Positions 12,940-25,183 of a stretch of DNA of 64,000 bases are shown piece by piece; position 1 is the first letter of the stretch, and each line of letters opens with the position of its first letter. The position numbers were made by a program, and so were the translations under genes. Where the stretch lies: assembly GCA_918026815.1 (NCBI GenBank), contig CAKJVC010000010.1, forward strand, positions 126,501 to 190,500, in the 5' to 3' direction. Source of the DNA: Chalara sp. BL73 (taxonomy: Eukaryota > Ascomycota > Leotiomycetes > Helotiales). The notes under the pieces are model-generated. The model worked only from the letters and a program-made list of their open reading frames with translations, did no database searches and was not told where the DNA came from.

Positions 12940-15900
12940 TGTAGTGATGGTAGTCAAGTTAGGATTGACTCTCTGATGCCTGACACCGAATGGGAGGTTG
13001 GTGAGTGAGAACTGAGGAAAGGAAAAGAAATCGAAAGGAGACTGGGCATTCCGAGAAAGTTATATTTGTAGGCAAGCGAGTGCATGCAGGTTGATCGACT
13101 GCGGCAAGGTCAGGGTAGCCTTTTTCTGCTTGACGCCTCTGGGTGGGATGGTGGTTGCATTGGTGGATGAGTGGGAAAAGGTTTGGCTACTAGCAGGGGG
13201 TTCAGTCGGCCAACCCGCCGCCGCCCCAGTATCACGCTTACAGTTAACGGATATGCCATATCTGGTAATTGCAAGCTCCTGCTTGTCAATTCAGCTTAAA
13301 CGTGGTACATGCTAAATACTCACTTACGCAAAAAGGTTCGGTTTTGATGGGGTGTCTCTCACTGATTCTGCAGAAGGGAAAGCTTCCCAGTCGCTTGGGT
13401 CGTCAACACGCTAACATGGTTTCCGAAGTAGCCGTTCCCATGAGAGAAAACTCAGGACCACAAGCCTAGAATTGACCTCGAGGGGCCAATCATGTTAGCG
13501 CAATCAAGCACGATGCTGATGAACACTTATGTTTGGAACTATTTCTTAAAATGTGTACATGAATTTGCCCCGTCACAATCTTCTCATGAGGTAAACTATC
13601 GACAATTCCCCGACGCCATGGACAGTCATGACGAAAGCCAATCTCAGCTGTAACACGATTGCTATGCAGAATATTGACCCTGCTTGTCCCATCCCACGTT
13701 GCTGGTCGCGGCGTGAAATACTACGTGGGTGACAATGCTTCTCTGCTTCTAGAAAAGAATAAAAAAAACAAATGAAGCCGGGAGGCACCCGAAGTCTCGG
13801 CCGCTCTCAGCCATACGATTATGCAACGTGCTGATAGGGAACCCCCCGTCGGGAATGAGCTGGGCCCGATCCTTGAGAATCGCTTTTACGGGCTTCCACC
13901 GTTCGTGTGTTGATGATTTCTACCGTTCGCGTTCATGATATTCACGACATCGACACGCGACCAATTTCTCATTCTGCCAGCCTCAGCCGTTGCCCAGATT
14001 GCCAATTCATGCCAATATTCACATCAAAAAGCTTGAGTATCTTGGCCTTCCTGGGCTTCATCAACAGCGACCCCGTTCGGTGGAAGGTCCAGAGCCGGAA
14101 TGGCCAGGGTGGTGCTGATATGCTTTCCGTGAGGAATGAATGTCGTTGGATATAGCCAATCACAGCGCGGAAACAATCAACGTGTTCGAGTTATTCGTTC
14201 TCCACGTCGCAACAGCCATTTGGCGTGGGGAGGCTTGGCGCCGCCGCATGGCTGGCCCCACCCCTGAGCGTCGCCGAATTTCATTTTTCGATTTTGGATC
14301 AGATTCGGACAACGATCGCTTGTTCTTTCTCCTTTGGCCAAAATCAGATGGTTCGTTGTCTGGAAGGCAAGTATCTGCTATTTTGGGCCAATCAGAAGCC
14401 TGTTTCGTGACACAAATGTTGTGCGTTAAAATCTATTTGATCCGAGGCCGAGCCACCTGTCAGCGAAACACCAATCGCTGATCTACTTATAATTTACGGG
14501 AGTAAATGGATCTATGGAAGTGCAGATGGTGGTGCAGAATACAATGGTCCTGCCTTTATCTGGCCAGATCTTATAGCTGATGCTATTAACAATTTCGGGC
14601 GAGGCCCAAAACACGGAAACCGAGGCAATCAGAACGTATCGTCGCAGGTCCTGCCGGTTTATTGATCTTTCCCTTGCACTGATATACTGTATCTGAACAG
14701 AACAGATGTCGTTGTAACAGGGTTTGCCAGCCGTCTTATCATTTATTCTGAGGCGCAGCTAACCCCCAAATCCATCTTCCCAAGACATTCCCCAGTTCCT
14801 ATCCATACCACCCAAGAACTTCCAAGAGATAATCTTCCGTATGGCGTTTGCTTGCCTTCTTGGCATCATGTCTGTCCAGCAAGGGGACCGGCACGTGGTA
14901 CGAGATAGAGAGTAGTACAACTGGTCAATCCAAGCGGCGGACAAGGCTTGATTTAACGATCCATAGTTTTGAAGACCAGCGTGATATAAACTGTTTTGTA
15001 AAATCTCCTTCACAGAGTGGCGATGAAGGCGGTAAATATGACCCCAAAAGGAAGGCTACGGTAAAAGCCTACATAATAAACAATTCTACGCTTCAACTGG
15101 TACGAAGCCTTCTCTGGCACCAGAGCAGCTCTTAATACCAAACGCCGACTACAGCTAATCAATCCTACCTTTTGGTACCACTGCACCACGATACGTCCAT
15201 AGTTGCGCTTGGTCACGTTTGCAATGTCGAATAATGGACTGCAAAGCTGTTTTTAATAACATGAGAAAACAAAAACTGCCAGACCGCACAATAGCCAGCC
15301 GACCGACAAAGTTAAGAATTTGGTGCCTATGAACAGCAAGTTAGTCTATAAGCTTGAATCGTTTTCCCATATAGGCGCTTGTCGCGCTGCACCGCTGCAA
15401 CGAGTTCTTCGTCAGAAGGAAAATCATAAGACATATTAACCAAGGCGGCAGTAGTCGTCATTACGGTGCGAAAGCGGAATTGATGCCGGTTCAGAATCGA
15501 TTCCGCAAGTTCAAAATCATGAAAACCATAGGCATAAGGATAATAAGGGCATGAAGCTGAGCCGCTGGTGCTTGGGCAATTTTGATGGAGGTGCGGTCGG
15601 CCGCGCTTCGCTTGACCTTTGTATATGTTGGGGAATAGAGCGACGAGAGGAGGAATGCCAAAGAACAGCAAGAAGAGCACGGCCAGCCGAAAGGCAATTC
15701 TCTCCAATTGTTCGACAGCCTGATGGTTATAACGTGATGACAGCCCAAACTACAAGCACCCACGTGCGTCCTCTGAAGCTCACGCCGGCCATTAGGCCAC
15801 AACATCGCAGATAGTACCCGGGGCAGCAAATACTAAGCAGCGACCACGCACCAAAGCCCTCCTTACGTGTGACGAATCCCGCCCTTTAGCTGCGGAGTAC

Positions 15901-16782
15901 CGAGCGGAGAAGGCAAAAAATGGTGCAGTGAAACCTAGTTTATTAACAAGATACGGCCTACCAGCGGTTGCGGTTTCATGTACATAATTCACCTTTCTTA
16001 CTAGTTTAACATATACAGCTTTATTTTTTGTTTTATTTTTTTATTTTTAAAAGTTCTACGGTGAAAAAAAATCCGAATTATGAGCAACTTTATAATTTTC
16101 CTCGAACAGCTGTAAAAGCTGTCTCTAATAAGCATAACAGGGGTAAAAACTTTTGGATGATAAACCAAGGTTTCCACGGGATATTTTATAGCGAAATCGA
16201 GCATGCTATATTATTTTCTGCGGCCGACAGGTACTTCCTAGGTAGCTGCGCTGGTCGCCGAGGCTACTTCCGTTCTTGGCTTACGAGAGTTGATATACAC
16301 CTTCATTGTGCCGCTTGTCACAAGTCCAACGGCTAATTATGAGTGTTAATCGTTATTAGCACTTTCCCATACAATACTAACCGATCACTGCTTGTATGGT
16401 AATAAGTTGAGTCAGTCAGGAGGCCAAATTCGATCAATTTAGCTAATCATATCGCTTGACTGATAACTGCCTAATGGACTTATGGGGCAGCTGGAGGCCA
16501 TACAGCTTGTTCAGGATCCGTTCAGCATCTGGCTGAGACCGGTGGAGAGTGAGAGATACAAAATTGCTGTCAGTCGCTCGTTCAGCCGTTGAATGTGCCT
16601 GGTGCGAATGTGGCATTCACTTCGACCATTAAGCATGAACCACCATCGCAAGGCTGTTTCTCGTGTGGCGCAGCTATAACAGCCCTCCATCATATTGTGC
16701 TACAAACCCTCGCACCGCTAGGCCCCATCGTCTCCCAAATCAGCACATCTCTGCTCTCGGAATCCATAGCTAGTACAGCAGG
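12940..16782. other. long intergenic region, phosphate transporter promoter side
   Basis: No intact gene is supported in 3.8 kb. The right-hand flank of the transporter should hold its promoter. CACGTT-type E-boxes (AACGTG on the + strand) occur near 13300, 13825 and 14178, and a full CACGTG at 14892-14897. A 126-codon frame at 15327-15707 (-) has one hydrophobic segment but starts only at TTG and matches nothing I know. Around 16020-16075 there are T- and A-rich tracts. Confidence 0.5.
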
Positions 16783-19460
16783 ATGGCCGCTCCGGGCCTC
16801 GGCTTCTCTTTTGGTGACTTTGTAACCGCGATCAAGATCGTGAAGGATATTAATCGCGCCTTACGAGATAGGGGTGGTGCTAAAGATGAGTTCCAGAATG
16901 TGTTGGTCGATTTGCGGCATCTGGAGATACTGCTAGAGCAGTTGAGTTATGGTGCCTGGGATCATGGTGGCGATGCCGGCCATCTCAATGCTATCAAAGG
17001 CATGGCCATGACCTGCCAAATCCCGTTGCGGGATTTCTTGGACAAAATCAATAAATATAAGGCTATCCAAGGAACTAGTTTTGGTGGTGTTGGGGCTAGA
17101 CTCGGAGGGCAGGCAAGGAAAATGCGTTGGGCTGTTGGGATGAAGGAAGAGGTGGAAAAGTTTAGGGCGATTATTGCCGCGAAAATGGTTTCAATCAACC
17201 TGCTTATCCAACTCCATACACTGTGACTTCCCCCCATATAGAATCATTTACAGATTTTGCTAATGTGCAGTATAGCTCAGTGATATCCAAAATTAGTTCC
17301 GGGGAGGGGTCGCTTGCGGAAAAGCTAGGACTTGTTCGAGCCCAGATAGAAGGCTGTAGGCAGGGCATCCAGCAACTGCGTGGGGAATTTGGAAAAGCAA
17401 ATATGGAGCAAAGCGACGTGGACGTCAAAAGAAGCGTTAGTACGCTTGTTCGGATTTGTACCTGTGGAAAACCTAGTGCGGAGCAGTTCCGAGACTTCAC
17501 TAGAGTTCAGCATATCGATATAAAAGAACGATTCGTTAAGCTGGAGAAACTGCATGGTCGCGGACATTCTATTATGATATCAAACTCTGTGGCTATCAAC
17601 AGGCTGGAAACGAACTTTCAACAGCTCATGGCTTTCGTTGGAGGATTCTCGGGAGATATTCTGAAGCTCCTGAGGGTCGTCCAAGGGACTGATCTGGAAA
17701 TTTATGCCTTGTTAAGAGAGATGCGAAGCACAATACTCCAGGCGCCTGTGCTCGGAAATCAGGATTCTATAAAATTTACTGATGCTCTGGGAAGAAAAAA
17801 ATTACTTCCTTACCAATACTTCCGACACTGGGGTATCTTTCAGGCGATGCTCATTTGCAATTTTAGGCAGCTGCCAGGGGAGAGACTGGTGGCACAGGGA
17901 CGATATATTCTACTCGACAAAAGGCAAAAATACCATACCATTGATACAAGCAGATGGGAAATTTCTATTTTCCCTAGTGCAGATATTGGCATGTCGATGG
18001 TTATCCCCGACATGCTATTCGATAAAGAGTTATGTCCAAGGGTTGCATGTGGCGCAAGAAACGCTCAATATTCAAGTGATTCTAATTCCATCATCTGGTC
18101 AGTACGTTAGCACTGAAATCTCCGATAAATTCTAAGACAATTTAGTCCTAAGTGCAGCCTCGAGTATCGCAGCCTTGATGTGCCTGTGCAACTAGACTCC
18201 CGTGCGGAAGATATTGGTCGAGAAGATAGGCCGCTGCTGATCAGAGGGAAAGATATGTCCCGAGGTGAAGGACTTCGTTTCCGGGCAGATATAAAGCTTG
18301 AAAACCTTGACTTCCCACTAACGCAAGAATTTCAAACTTCCGTCGAGGAGGAGCTTGAGGTGTTTAAATCAATCCACATCCAAACACAATCAAAAGGAGA
18401 GCAACCAGATAAGAAGCCGCCAGTGAATGATAACAAGGACACAGAATCAGCTACCATGGTGACCAAAGAAAGGATCGACTTCCCAATACAAGGAGATTCG
18501 ATAACACGTCCGTCGACTCTGCCAAGCCAACCTCTTCGCAAGCCTCCCACGCCCAAGTCTCGCATCGGGATGTTTGTTGGACAATCTTTGGAGTTAATCG
18601 GAATCTCAAGATTTGGGTTCTATACGATCTCTTATTCTGCATTTGATCATTCTGACCGGACTTTCTATACTGTCAAAGTACTCAGCAACGTGAGGCACGA
18701 CGGAACACCATTGGGCGGGATGAACGAGGACCTCCAAAGACGGGAGGTGAAGCTTCATTGTGCAGCTTCATCGCATCCTAACATAGTCTCCATGTTAAAG
18801 GTAATTGCCAGGGATATGTATGGCTTATATGTATTGCTAGAATACTGTTCAGATGAAGACCTCTCCTCAGCTATTACCAAGGGTCTTTATTTGAGCAATG
18901 ATACTCTTATCCGAGCAACGTTTCTTGAGGTACTGAGCGCTGTTCAACATTGCCACAAATTAGGAATTTATCATAGATTCCTTACGCCTGAAAATATGCT
19001 CTTACGAGGGAGGCAAGTTCTTCTCACGGAATTCAGCCTTGCTGTAACGCAAGCGGAGGAGATTACTTCCAGGTGCGGAATGTTACCATACATGAGTCCA
19101 GGTAAATTTCGTCATTTGACTTTCCCCGTCGCTGCTAACCTGTTTGTCTCTTTAGGTACCTCTGGAGCTCTTAGAACGTGCCAAACGGCTCCGAACGATG
19201 TCTGGGCTCTCGGAGTCGTTTTAGTGAACTTAGTATGTGGACGCGAACTATGGAGAGAAGCTTCTGTGAGGGACGATACATATCGGGCATATTTATCAGA
19301 CCGCAATTTCTTGAAATCTTTCTTACCTATATCGAACGAAGTAAACCGCATCCTTGTCAAAATCTTTGAACCCGACGTCGAGAAGCGTATCACTCTCAGA
19401 GAACTCATTATAGCTGTGGAAAATTGTCCAGCATTCGCTGTGCCTCTGGACGATTTCTGA
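16783..19460 (+). CDS. STAND-type N-terminal domain + ubiquitin-like domain + pseudokinase
   Basis: This is an 840-residue protein with exons 16783-17222, 17276-18097, 18146-19101 and 19156-19460. Residues 1-140 match the helical N-terminal domain (FSFGDFVTAIK type) found at the front of many fungal STAND proteins. Residues ~312-410 resemble the fungal ULD_2 ubiquitin-like domain (FTDALGRKK, GERLVAQGRY, MSMVIPD). A CPKC pair at residues 421-424 is rebuilt by splicing. Residues ~575-835 have a protein-kinase fold: the VAIK lysine is present (K598), the hinge is LLEYCSDED, and the αF motif DVWALG and a final KRITLREL are intact. The catalytic acids are not: the HRD aspartate is phenylalanine (HRFLTPEN, F699) and DFG reads EFS (E716). 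A pseudokinase is therefore likely. It may be a cell-death or recognition protein that uses the kinase fold as a switch. Function is inferred, not known. Confidence 0.82.
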
Positions 19461-20347
19461 AGCGAGGCTGGAATATCATAAGGCCTTTCGCCTACTTTAA
19501 CACAAGTGCACCATTTCTTTTTAACTTTATCACTATAGATATCCACGTTTTTTAAGTCGGCAATTTAACTGCCATTGACAGAGCATTCATTTCCCACATC
19601 CTTATGTGCTTGTGTGAACTAAATGATCTTTTTAGCGACGATACAGCAGGTATAGCCGCCATACGTACATACTGCTTAGGAAAATCCAAAGACCATCAAT
19701 CTCAGTCAGGAAATGTAGCCATGCAGACCTCTGGTTAAGTGAGGATATCTGACAAGATGGGCGAGAGATCAACGAATCACGCCACCTTGACCAAAGTAGG
19801 TCTAGGACATATCTAGAGCGCAAGCTGCGATAATTGGTACGGATATATGGTATATTAGCTTTGACTCACGCTCTTGGGCGGGCTACATTCCTTAGCGCCA
19901 GTGCTCCAAAACTGGTATCAGCTCGTTAATTGAGCAGAGGTTTAATCAAGCTTTGGGGGGGGGGGGGGGGTTTATACTTAGACTTATCAAGCTTCTCAGA
20001 GTCGGGAACTTAGGTTTGTGCATCAGGAGCGGTTCGGGCAATGCTAAGCCATGAGAAAATCCAAAGTAAATATGGGAAATTATTAGAATTATATCAAAAG
20101 GATAAGCAGCTTAGATTTCACTAGATGTCCTTTTACTTGATCCACTAAGCATCCATAGCTGGCCGATTATTATGCCCACAAATTTAAAGGCCTTGAGCCA
20201 TGACATCTTCTCGAACAACGACGGCGCCGGCGTGTTCCATAGCGCTTGGCTAACAGGGCATCCTACACCTGTTTGTTTTCTGAGTTGAGGCCAAAATCGA
20301 ATGAATACTGTTCTTCCGATCCGAAAGACCATGGCAGACAGGAATAA
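19461..20347. other. convergent intergenic region
   Basis: This lies between the pseudokinase gene (+) and the PHD-finger gene (-). No gene is visible. It contains a 16-base G homopolymer at 19955-19970. Confidence 0.55.
19955..19970 (+). repeat. poly-G tract (G16)
   Basis: Sixteen consecutive G bases lie between T-rich flanks. It could form a G-quadruplex, and its length is likely unreliable in sequencing. Confidence 0.85.
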
Positions 20348-21415
20348 CTATTCAACTCCGTCGTCCATCATAGTCCGAAGCTTTGCACGCCAGTCCTTCA
20401 GCTCAGCTTCCTTCCTCTGCAGCGATTCTGTCAGTCTATCTATTTCTGCTTTTAAATTTGCGTTTTCCGTCTGCAAACGTTCATTTTTCAATCGCTGATT
20501 CGAGCTGTCGTTCGAGGCTAATTTTATCTGGCCTTCTTGAATCCTTAGCTGTTGCTCCAGATCTTTGATCTTGGCTAAAAGCAAATCATCAGCTTTGTTA
20601 TTAAGAGCTGCGGCTTCGAGCTGACTGTGAATGACGGATAAGGCCTTTTCAACTTCAGCGGATAAGGTGGAGTATTTGGATTTCTTTCTTGGAGGTGACG
20701 AAGATCGTTTAGTATGGGTATACATTGCTTTTCCCGGGCGCGGACCATCGTTTCTTTGTGGAAGTGACTTTTTAGTAAATGATGATGAGACTCTGTCCAT
20801 ATGCCCAGAAGATATTGCAGAAACGGTGTTCAAGCCCAAGACTATTCGCTGCGTATCACTGTCCACGGTTTCTCGTGGCGCATGGCCCGTCATGTTAATT
20901 TCATTTGCACCTTCTAGCGGAATGGTTTCAGGCACCGACTGCTTTTGATGCTGAGGAGAGCTTGGTGTTAGATAATTCATCTCTGGTGGAATATGCCATT
21001 GCTTTTCCACACAATGTGGGCAAAACCAAAACTTGGGAACAGCATCATGAGCAAGTGAAGGTGTCATGCAATTTGCATGATAACAAGCCGCGCAAGTTTC
21101 ACATCCAAAGAGCTCTAAAGTATCTCCACAAACGAAGCAAAAGTCATCATGTAATCCTGTGATAAGTCAGCAAAGGCAGTTCAGGATTAATTAAGTAGGA
21201 TTCAGACCGTCGTGATAATTTTCGCCTCCTCTCCATTCAAGGGGTTCGATATCATACATTTGTTGAAGCCAATCTGGCTGCGGGTTTTCGATCGTATTTA
21301 GAGCGACTCCGAGCTCTGCATGGGGAAGAAGAGAAGAGTTTCCGATGCTGTCATTCTGAATAGTGGGAGTTGTAGCGGCGCCAAATCCGACGCCGGTCTG
21401 TTGCCATGCCTCCAT
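20348..21415 (-). CDS. PHD-finger protein with C-terminal coiled coil
   Basis: This is a 338-residue protein in two exons, 21208-21415 and 20348-21156, with a 51-nt intron. The splice restores a full PHD zinc finger at about residues 76-118: C76, C79, C88, C91, H96, C99, C115 and C118 (Cys4-His-Cys3), with the FWFCPHC ending typical of the fold. PHD fingers read histone tails, often H3K4 state, so a nuclear chromatin role is likely. The middle is Ser/Pro-rich with a basic stretch (RSSSPPRKKSKY) that could be a nuclear signal. The last ~100 residues form a charged heptad coiled coil for self-association or partner binding. The ATG at 21415 is chosen because the longer frame begins at GTG. The exact family is not recognised. 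Confidence 0.8.
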
Positions 21416-23276
21416 GACAGATAGTAGTCCAACGCCGAGTGGAACCCCAAACACTGGGATGGGGATATTGCTGAAGTAATTAACAAGACTTGCAACTTAA
21501 GGAAAGATGTTGGGGGGAGTCTTCCGAGGGGGTAGAATAGAAGGCGAGGCTCTTATGTCAGCATGTGCATGTCGAAGATTATGTAATAGATAAGGCTTGG
21601 CAACCCAGAAGCGGACTTCTGTGGTAGATCACAATTTAGTGGAAACCACAAGTTCTTTTCTTCTTCAGTTCTCAACAAATGCCAGAGGACCTTTAGCGCA
21701 AATGTGATGTTATTGATATAATTTTGACACAGAGACGAAAGACTTTGAAACATGGTTACGATAATCTCCTTGGCAGAGGTTCGATCTAGCTGGCAGACTG
21801 TTTGAGAGCCTAGACCGTCAGGCTAGCTTATAGAAACGTTGTCAACAGCAATTTCGAAAGATATAAAGCTAAGTTGATGTACCGTACGGCTATCAATCGT
21901 TCAAATGACAGAAATGCTTTCTCCTTAGAAAATTGGCACAATTGGCAAATTAATCAATCTGCTTTGTGCCGCTCGTTATCTGACCTGTCATAGTTTGCGC
22001 TTCCTTATGCACTAGCCATCGCCATGAGGCTGGTTTTTTGATGCTGACTTTATCTTCCTCAATTGTTGCTTTACAGCTTAGATTATTCTACCGAGGTTGA
22101 TCATTGTTGTTTCAATTTTTATGGTTGAACAGTCTGCGTACTTTTTCGCTTCCACCCAGATTCAACTTCCTCTTTATTCTCTCTCAGGAAACTATTTTGA
22201 GTTCACCTATCTTTGTGTATCCTTAAAAACTTACTAAAACATAGACGCAATTTTCACAATTTCTTATTATTAAAATGCAGCCGTCGGGGTAAAAACTTTT
22301 TATTCATGTCGTGTTCTTGACCTGAAACGCCTTTCCTGGCGTGTTTGTTCACCAGCCAATGGCTTTGCTGTCTCATGTGTCAGTATCACTCTGTGAGCGT
22401 GAGTATCGCAGTGCACGAAATATAACTAGATTTTTCTTACAAAGTTTCAGCAGAGGCAACGAAGGCGTAGAGCTTGCTGTCATGTCAACGTTTAAGCTTC
22501 GCACAGAAAAAAAAAAAATCTACGGTAATCCAATACCTAATATTGCCTAATGTCCCGGACGGGTACAATAGTTGTATATTCATCAAGACCATTACGACGG
22601 GAAAGAAAAAGATAGGCGTTTGAGGAATTCATGCACACTGCTTTTCAATTCGTTCATTTTTGAAACCATGCGACTTTAGTTGCTCTCTTTTGCATTCTGT
22701 AGTTTGATCATCTCTATCTTCTACTTCATAGCATACTTAGTCACCTATTTAAAATTAATCACTCACCTCACATAGTATGGAATATCGAGAGTGACAATTT
22801 TAACGAGTATATCTGGCAAAAGCTCTCACCTTATTTGCCTTTGATATCTTTTGCTTTCTATTACTGTTAGCTTTCACATATTCTTTCTTCTCTCCCGCAT
22901 GTGGTAAGATAGTCACTTTATTGAACCAGTCTTGTTGAAAATGGTGCATATGTTGACTTCTACTGAAATTTTTGGTTTTTTTTTTTAAGCTCAATGGGCG
23001 GCATCCGGTGTAGAGGTATTATAAAACAGGCCTGCACCAAAGCAGCTTATACATCTATATCTTTGGTTCCAATGGTGTGCATGACTTGATCGCCTGAAGC
23101 CGTTGACGATGATTTGAAACACGCGCCACCCCTTTGGTTGATGGAAATTTCTCTTTGCTAACTATGAAGCGAATTTTAAATTATTTATTGCATTTCATGA
23201 ATAGATCAAGAAACCACTCGAAATTTCGAGCGCTGTCGCTTGTTCCAATGCAGACTAAACTCAGCCATTCAAAGTG
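21416..23276. other. intergenic region, no gene supported
   Basis: AT-rich sequence with A- and T-tracts and only short unsupported frames. A GGTTCGATCT string at 21778 resembles a tRNA B box, but no tRNA stems surround it. Confidence 0.5.
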
Positions 23277-23561
23277 TTAGTCCAGACATACATTTCTGGC
23301 TCTGCAATCATAAACCTTATTTCTCAACAAGCGCTCATAATCGCGACAGCAGACATGATATTTCGCGTGCAACATGCCAAGATAGAGGATGAAAATCGAT
23401 GTATCTAGTAACTCGCCATCCTCGTTTGACAATGATGGCACCACTAGAGGCGATGATGCCGAGGGCATTGAATCAGAGGGAAGCGGAGATGAAATAGAGG
23501 AGAGCGGAGACAAAGGTAAAGAGAGCTCTAGGACATACTCGCGGGCATCGTCTGTAGCCAT
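23277..23561 (-). CDS. small hypothetical protein
   Basis: This 94-codon frame starts at an ATG (23561). Its first half is Ser/Pro/Leu-rich low complexity. Its second half is more protein-like (LDTSIFILYLGMLHAKY, then Cys- and Arg-containing helix-like sequence). No family is recognised. It lies 140 bases beyond the 3' end of the acyltransferase gene on the same strand. It could be a short orphan gene, a relic, or chance. Confidence 0.3.
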   Translation of the reverse strand: MATDDAREYVLELSLPLSPLSSISSPLPSDSMPSASSPLVVPSLSNEDGELLDTSIFILYLGMLHAKYHVCCRDYERLLRNKVYDCRARNVCLD

Positions 23562-23704
23562 GCTGAACCTTGGTTTCCGTTTGGACGAAAGGAAATCGTG
23601 ATTTGAGTTGCATTGAAAAGAAGAGAACACTAATTTGCAAACCTTGCTGAGGACGTTGTTGCTTTAAATATCTCCGTTAGCTATCCAAGGAAACTGTTAT
23701 ACAA

Positions 23705-25183
23705 TCATCGAAAATTCTTATATCCCTTCAAACATTTCCCTTCCAACCACTTCGCAAACTTAACACTCGGTACATCAACCCAACGTTCAACCTGCGCCGC
23801 GATAGCAAAGACCATAACCGTAAACCAGCTAAACCATATTACGCAAAGAATCCAATAGCTAAGATGTCCTTTCATAGTTTCATTCAATCCAGTTATCCGC
23901 ATCATCCAGTCTTTGACGGCCAATCCAAATAGGATGTTGCAGAAATTGTGTATCAAGTACATGGAAAATGAGATTCGGCCTAGATATTGACAGAATCTAG
24001 ATTCAAACTTGGCCTTTAGATTGGGAAGCTGTGAAACACAGAGCAGGATAGAAAGTCCGGATAGGGACCAGAAAAAGCGGCTATGGTCTTCCATGTTCAG
24101 TGACATGGGAGTGAGGGATCGTAGGAACTGGAAGCCAGGCATTGGTTTTAGCTTTGCGTTTGGATAGACCATCGTTGGAAGACCGGCTATGTAGATTGCG
24201 ATACTGAGAAGGATGGTGTAGAAATATTTATGCCGCCGCGAGAGAGGAGTAGGAGATGGGTTGGCGTCTTGGGATATGTTGAAATCCGCAACTAGCATAC
24301 CACCAGCGAAACAGAAGAAGTTCCAACTTCCCTGGGAAAGGGAGAGAAGTGCAAAGGCGCCAACGAGGAACATACGCGCGCCGTGGCTCGGTAACTTGGC
24401 GAGCGTGAGAAGGAGGATGTAGCACACGAAGGAGCCCCAGTACTCGAGTGGAATGGTCCAGATCACGGAATCGTATTTGGGATGTGTGACAAAACCGTGG
24501 ACAGCACGACCGAGGTTGTAGAAAGGATTGATGAGGGCATTGGTCTCCTGCAGCCAATCTCCAAACTGCATCCATGCCGTCGGCTCAGGAGTAAATGAGA
24601 AGTTTAGCGGAGGAGCGTAACCGAAGCGCGTAGCAATCATTTCACAGAAGGTGAGTAACATGGGCGGAAGGTAGAGCCGGAAACCGCGGCGGAACATGGA
24701 GGACCAGAGGGCGGGGTATACGAGCTGTGCTTGGCCCTCACGAATCCACTTCAAGGACTTGTGTGTGAGCACATATCCTGAAAGTACAAAGAAGACAGAA
24801 ACAGCTGCTCCGCCTGAGACGAAGAATGTTCGGATGAGAGGAAGTTGTAGTAGGTTGGTCTGATCAGGACCAGAGTGCCAGGCCCAAACGATGTTAGCCC
24901 AGCACCCCGTTGCATGGAAAATGTACACCTCAAGAGCAGCGATGCCGCGGACGCCATCGAGCCAGGCAGTTGGGCGAAGTTTGAGCGAGTTTGGCGCGGG
25001 ATAGCTGATGAATCTATGTAGCAAGGGCTGTTGTGGGGACGTGACCGGAGCATCTGCAGGCTTTACTTGGGCCTCCAGGTCGATGCTATTTTTCTGCCCT
25101 ACGCGTTTCTCATCAACACTTGAGCGAGGAGCTGTTGAAGCCATCTTTATGGGCTGCTTGTTGTTAATTTCGAGGTTTAACAT
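23705..25183 (-). CDS. acyltransferase-3 family membrane protein
   Basis: This is a 492-residue, apparently intronless protein of the acyltransferase-3 family (PF01757), integral membrane enzymes that move acyl groups onto sugars or other small acceptors. The diagnostic start of the domain, LDGVRGIAALEVYIFHATGCW with the conserved histidine, sits near residues 74-94 (shown here as a landmark only). About ten hydrophobic segments follow, including SGYVLTHKSL and the late RISFSMYLIHNF segment that is characteristic of the family. The N-terminal ~55 residues are polar and cytosolic-looking. The ATG at 25183 is the first; a second at about 25144 (MASTAPRS) is equally plausible. Fungal members often modify secondary metabolites or surface glycans, but the acceptor cannot be read from the sequence. 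It is divergent from the MDR oxidoreductase gene at 26261; a shared role is possible but unproven. Confidence 0.88.
   Translation of the reverse strand: MLNLEINNKQPIKMASTAPRSSVDEKRVGQKNSIDLEAQVKPADAPVTSPQQPLLHRFISYPAPNSLKLRPTAWLDGVRGIAALEVYIFHATGCWANIVWAWHSGPDQTNLLQLPLIRTFFVSGGAAVSVFFVLSGYVLTHKSLKWIREGQAQLVYPALWSSMFRRGFRLYLPPMLLTFCEMIATRFGYAPPLNFSFTPEPTAWMQFGDWLQETNALINPFYNLGRAVHGFVTHPKYDSVIWTIPLEYWGSFVCYILLLTLAKLPSHGARMFLVGAFALLSLSQGSWNFFCFAGGMLVADFNISQDANPSPTPLSRRHKYFYTILLSIAIYIAGLPTMVYPNAKLKPMPGFQFLRSLTPMSLNMEDHSRFFWSLSGLSILLCVSQLPNLKAKFESRFCQYLGRISFSMYLIHNFCNILFGLAVKDWMMRITGLNETMKGHLSYWILCVIWFSWFTVMVFAIAAQVERWVDVPSVKFAKWLEGKCLKGYKNFR

Noticed and set aside
15327..15707. 126-codon minus-strand frame with one hydrophobic segment
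   Set aside because: Begins at TTG with no ATG in a suitable place and no recognisable family.
21770..21800. tRNA B-box-like GGTTCGATC string
   Set aside because: No matching A box, acceptor stem or cloverleaf surrounds it.
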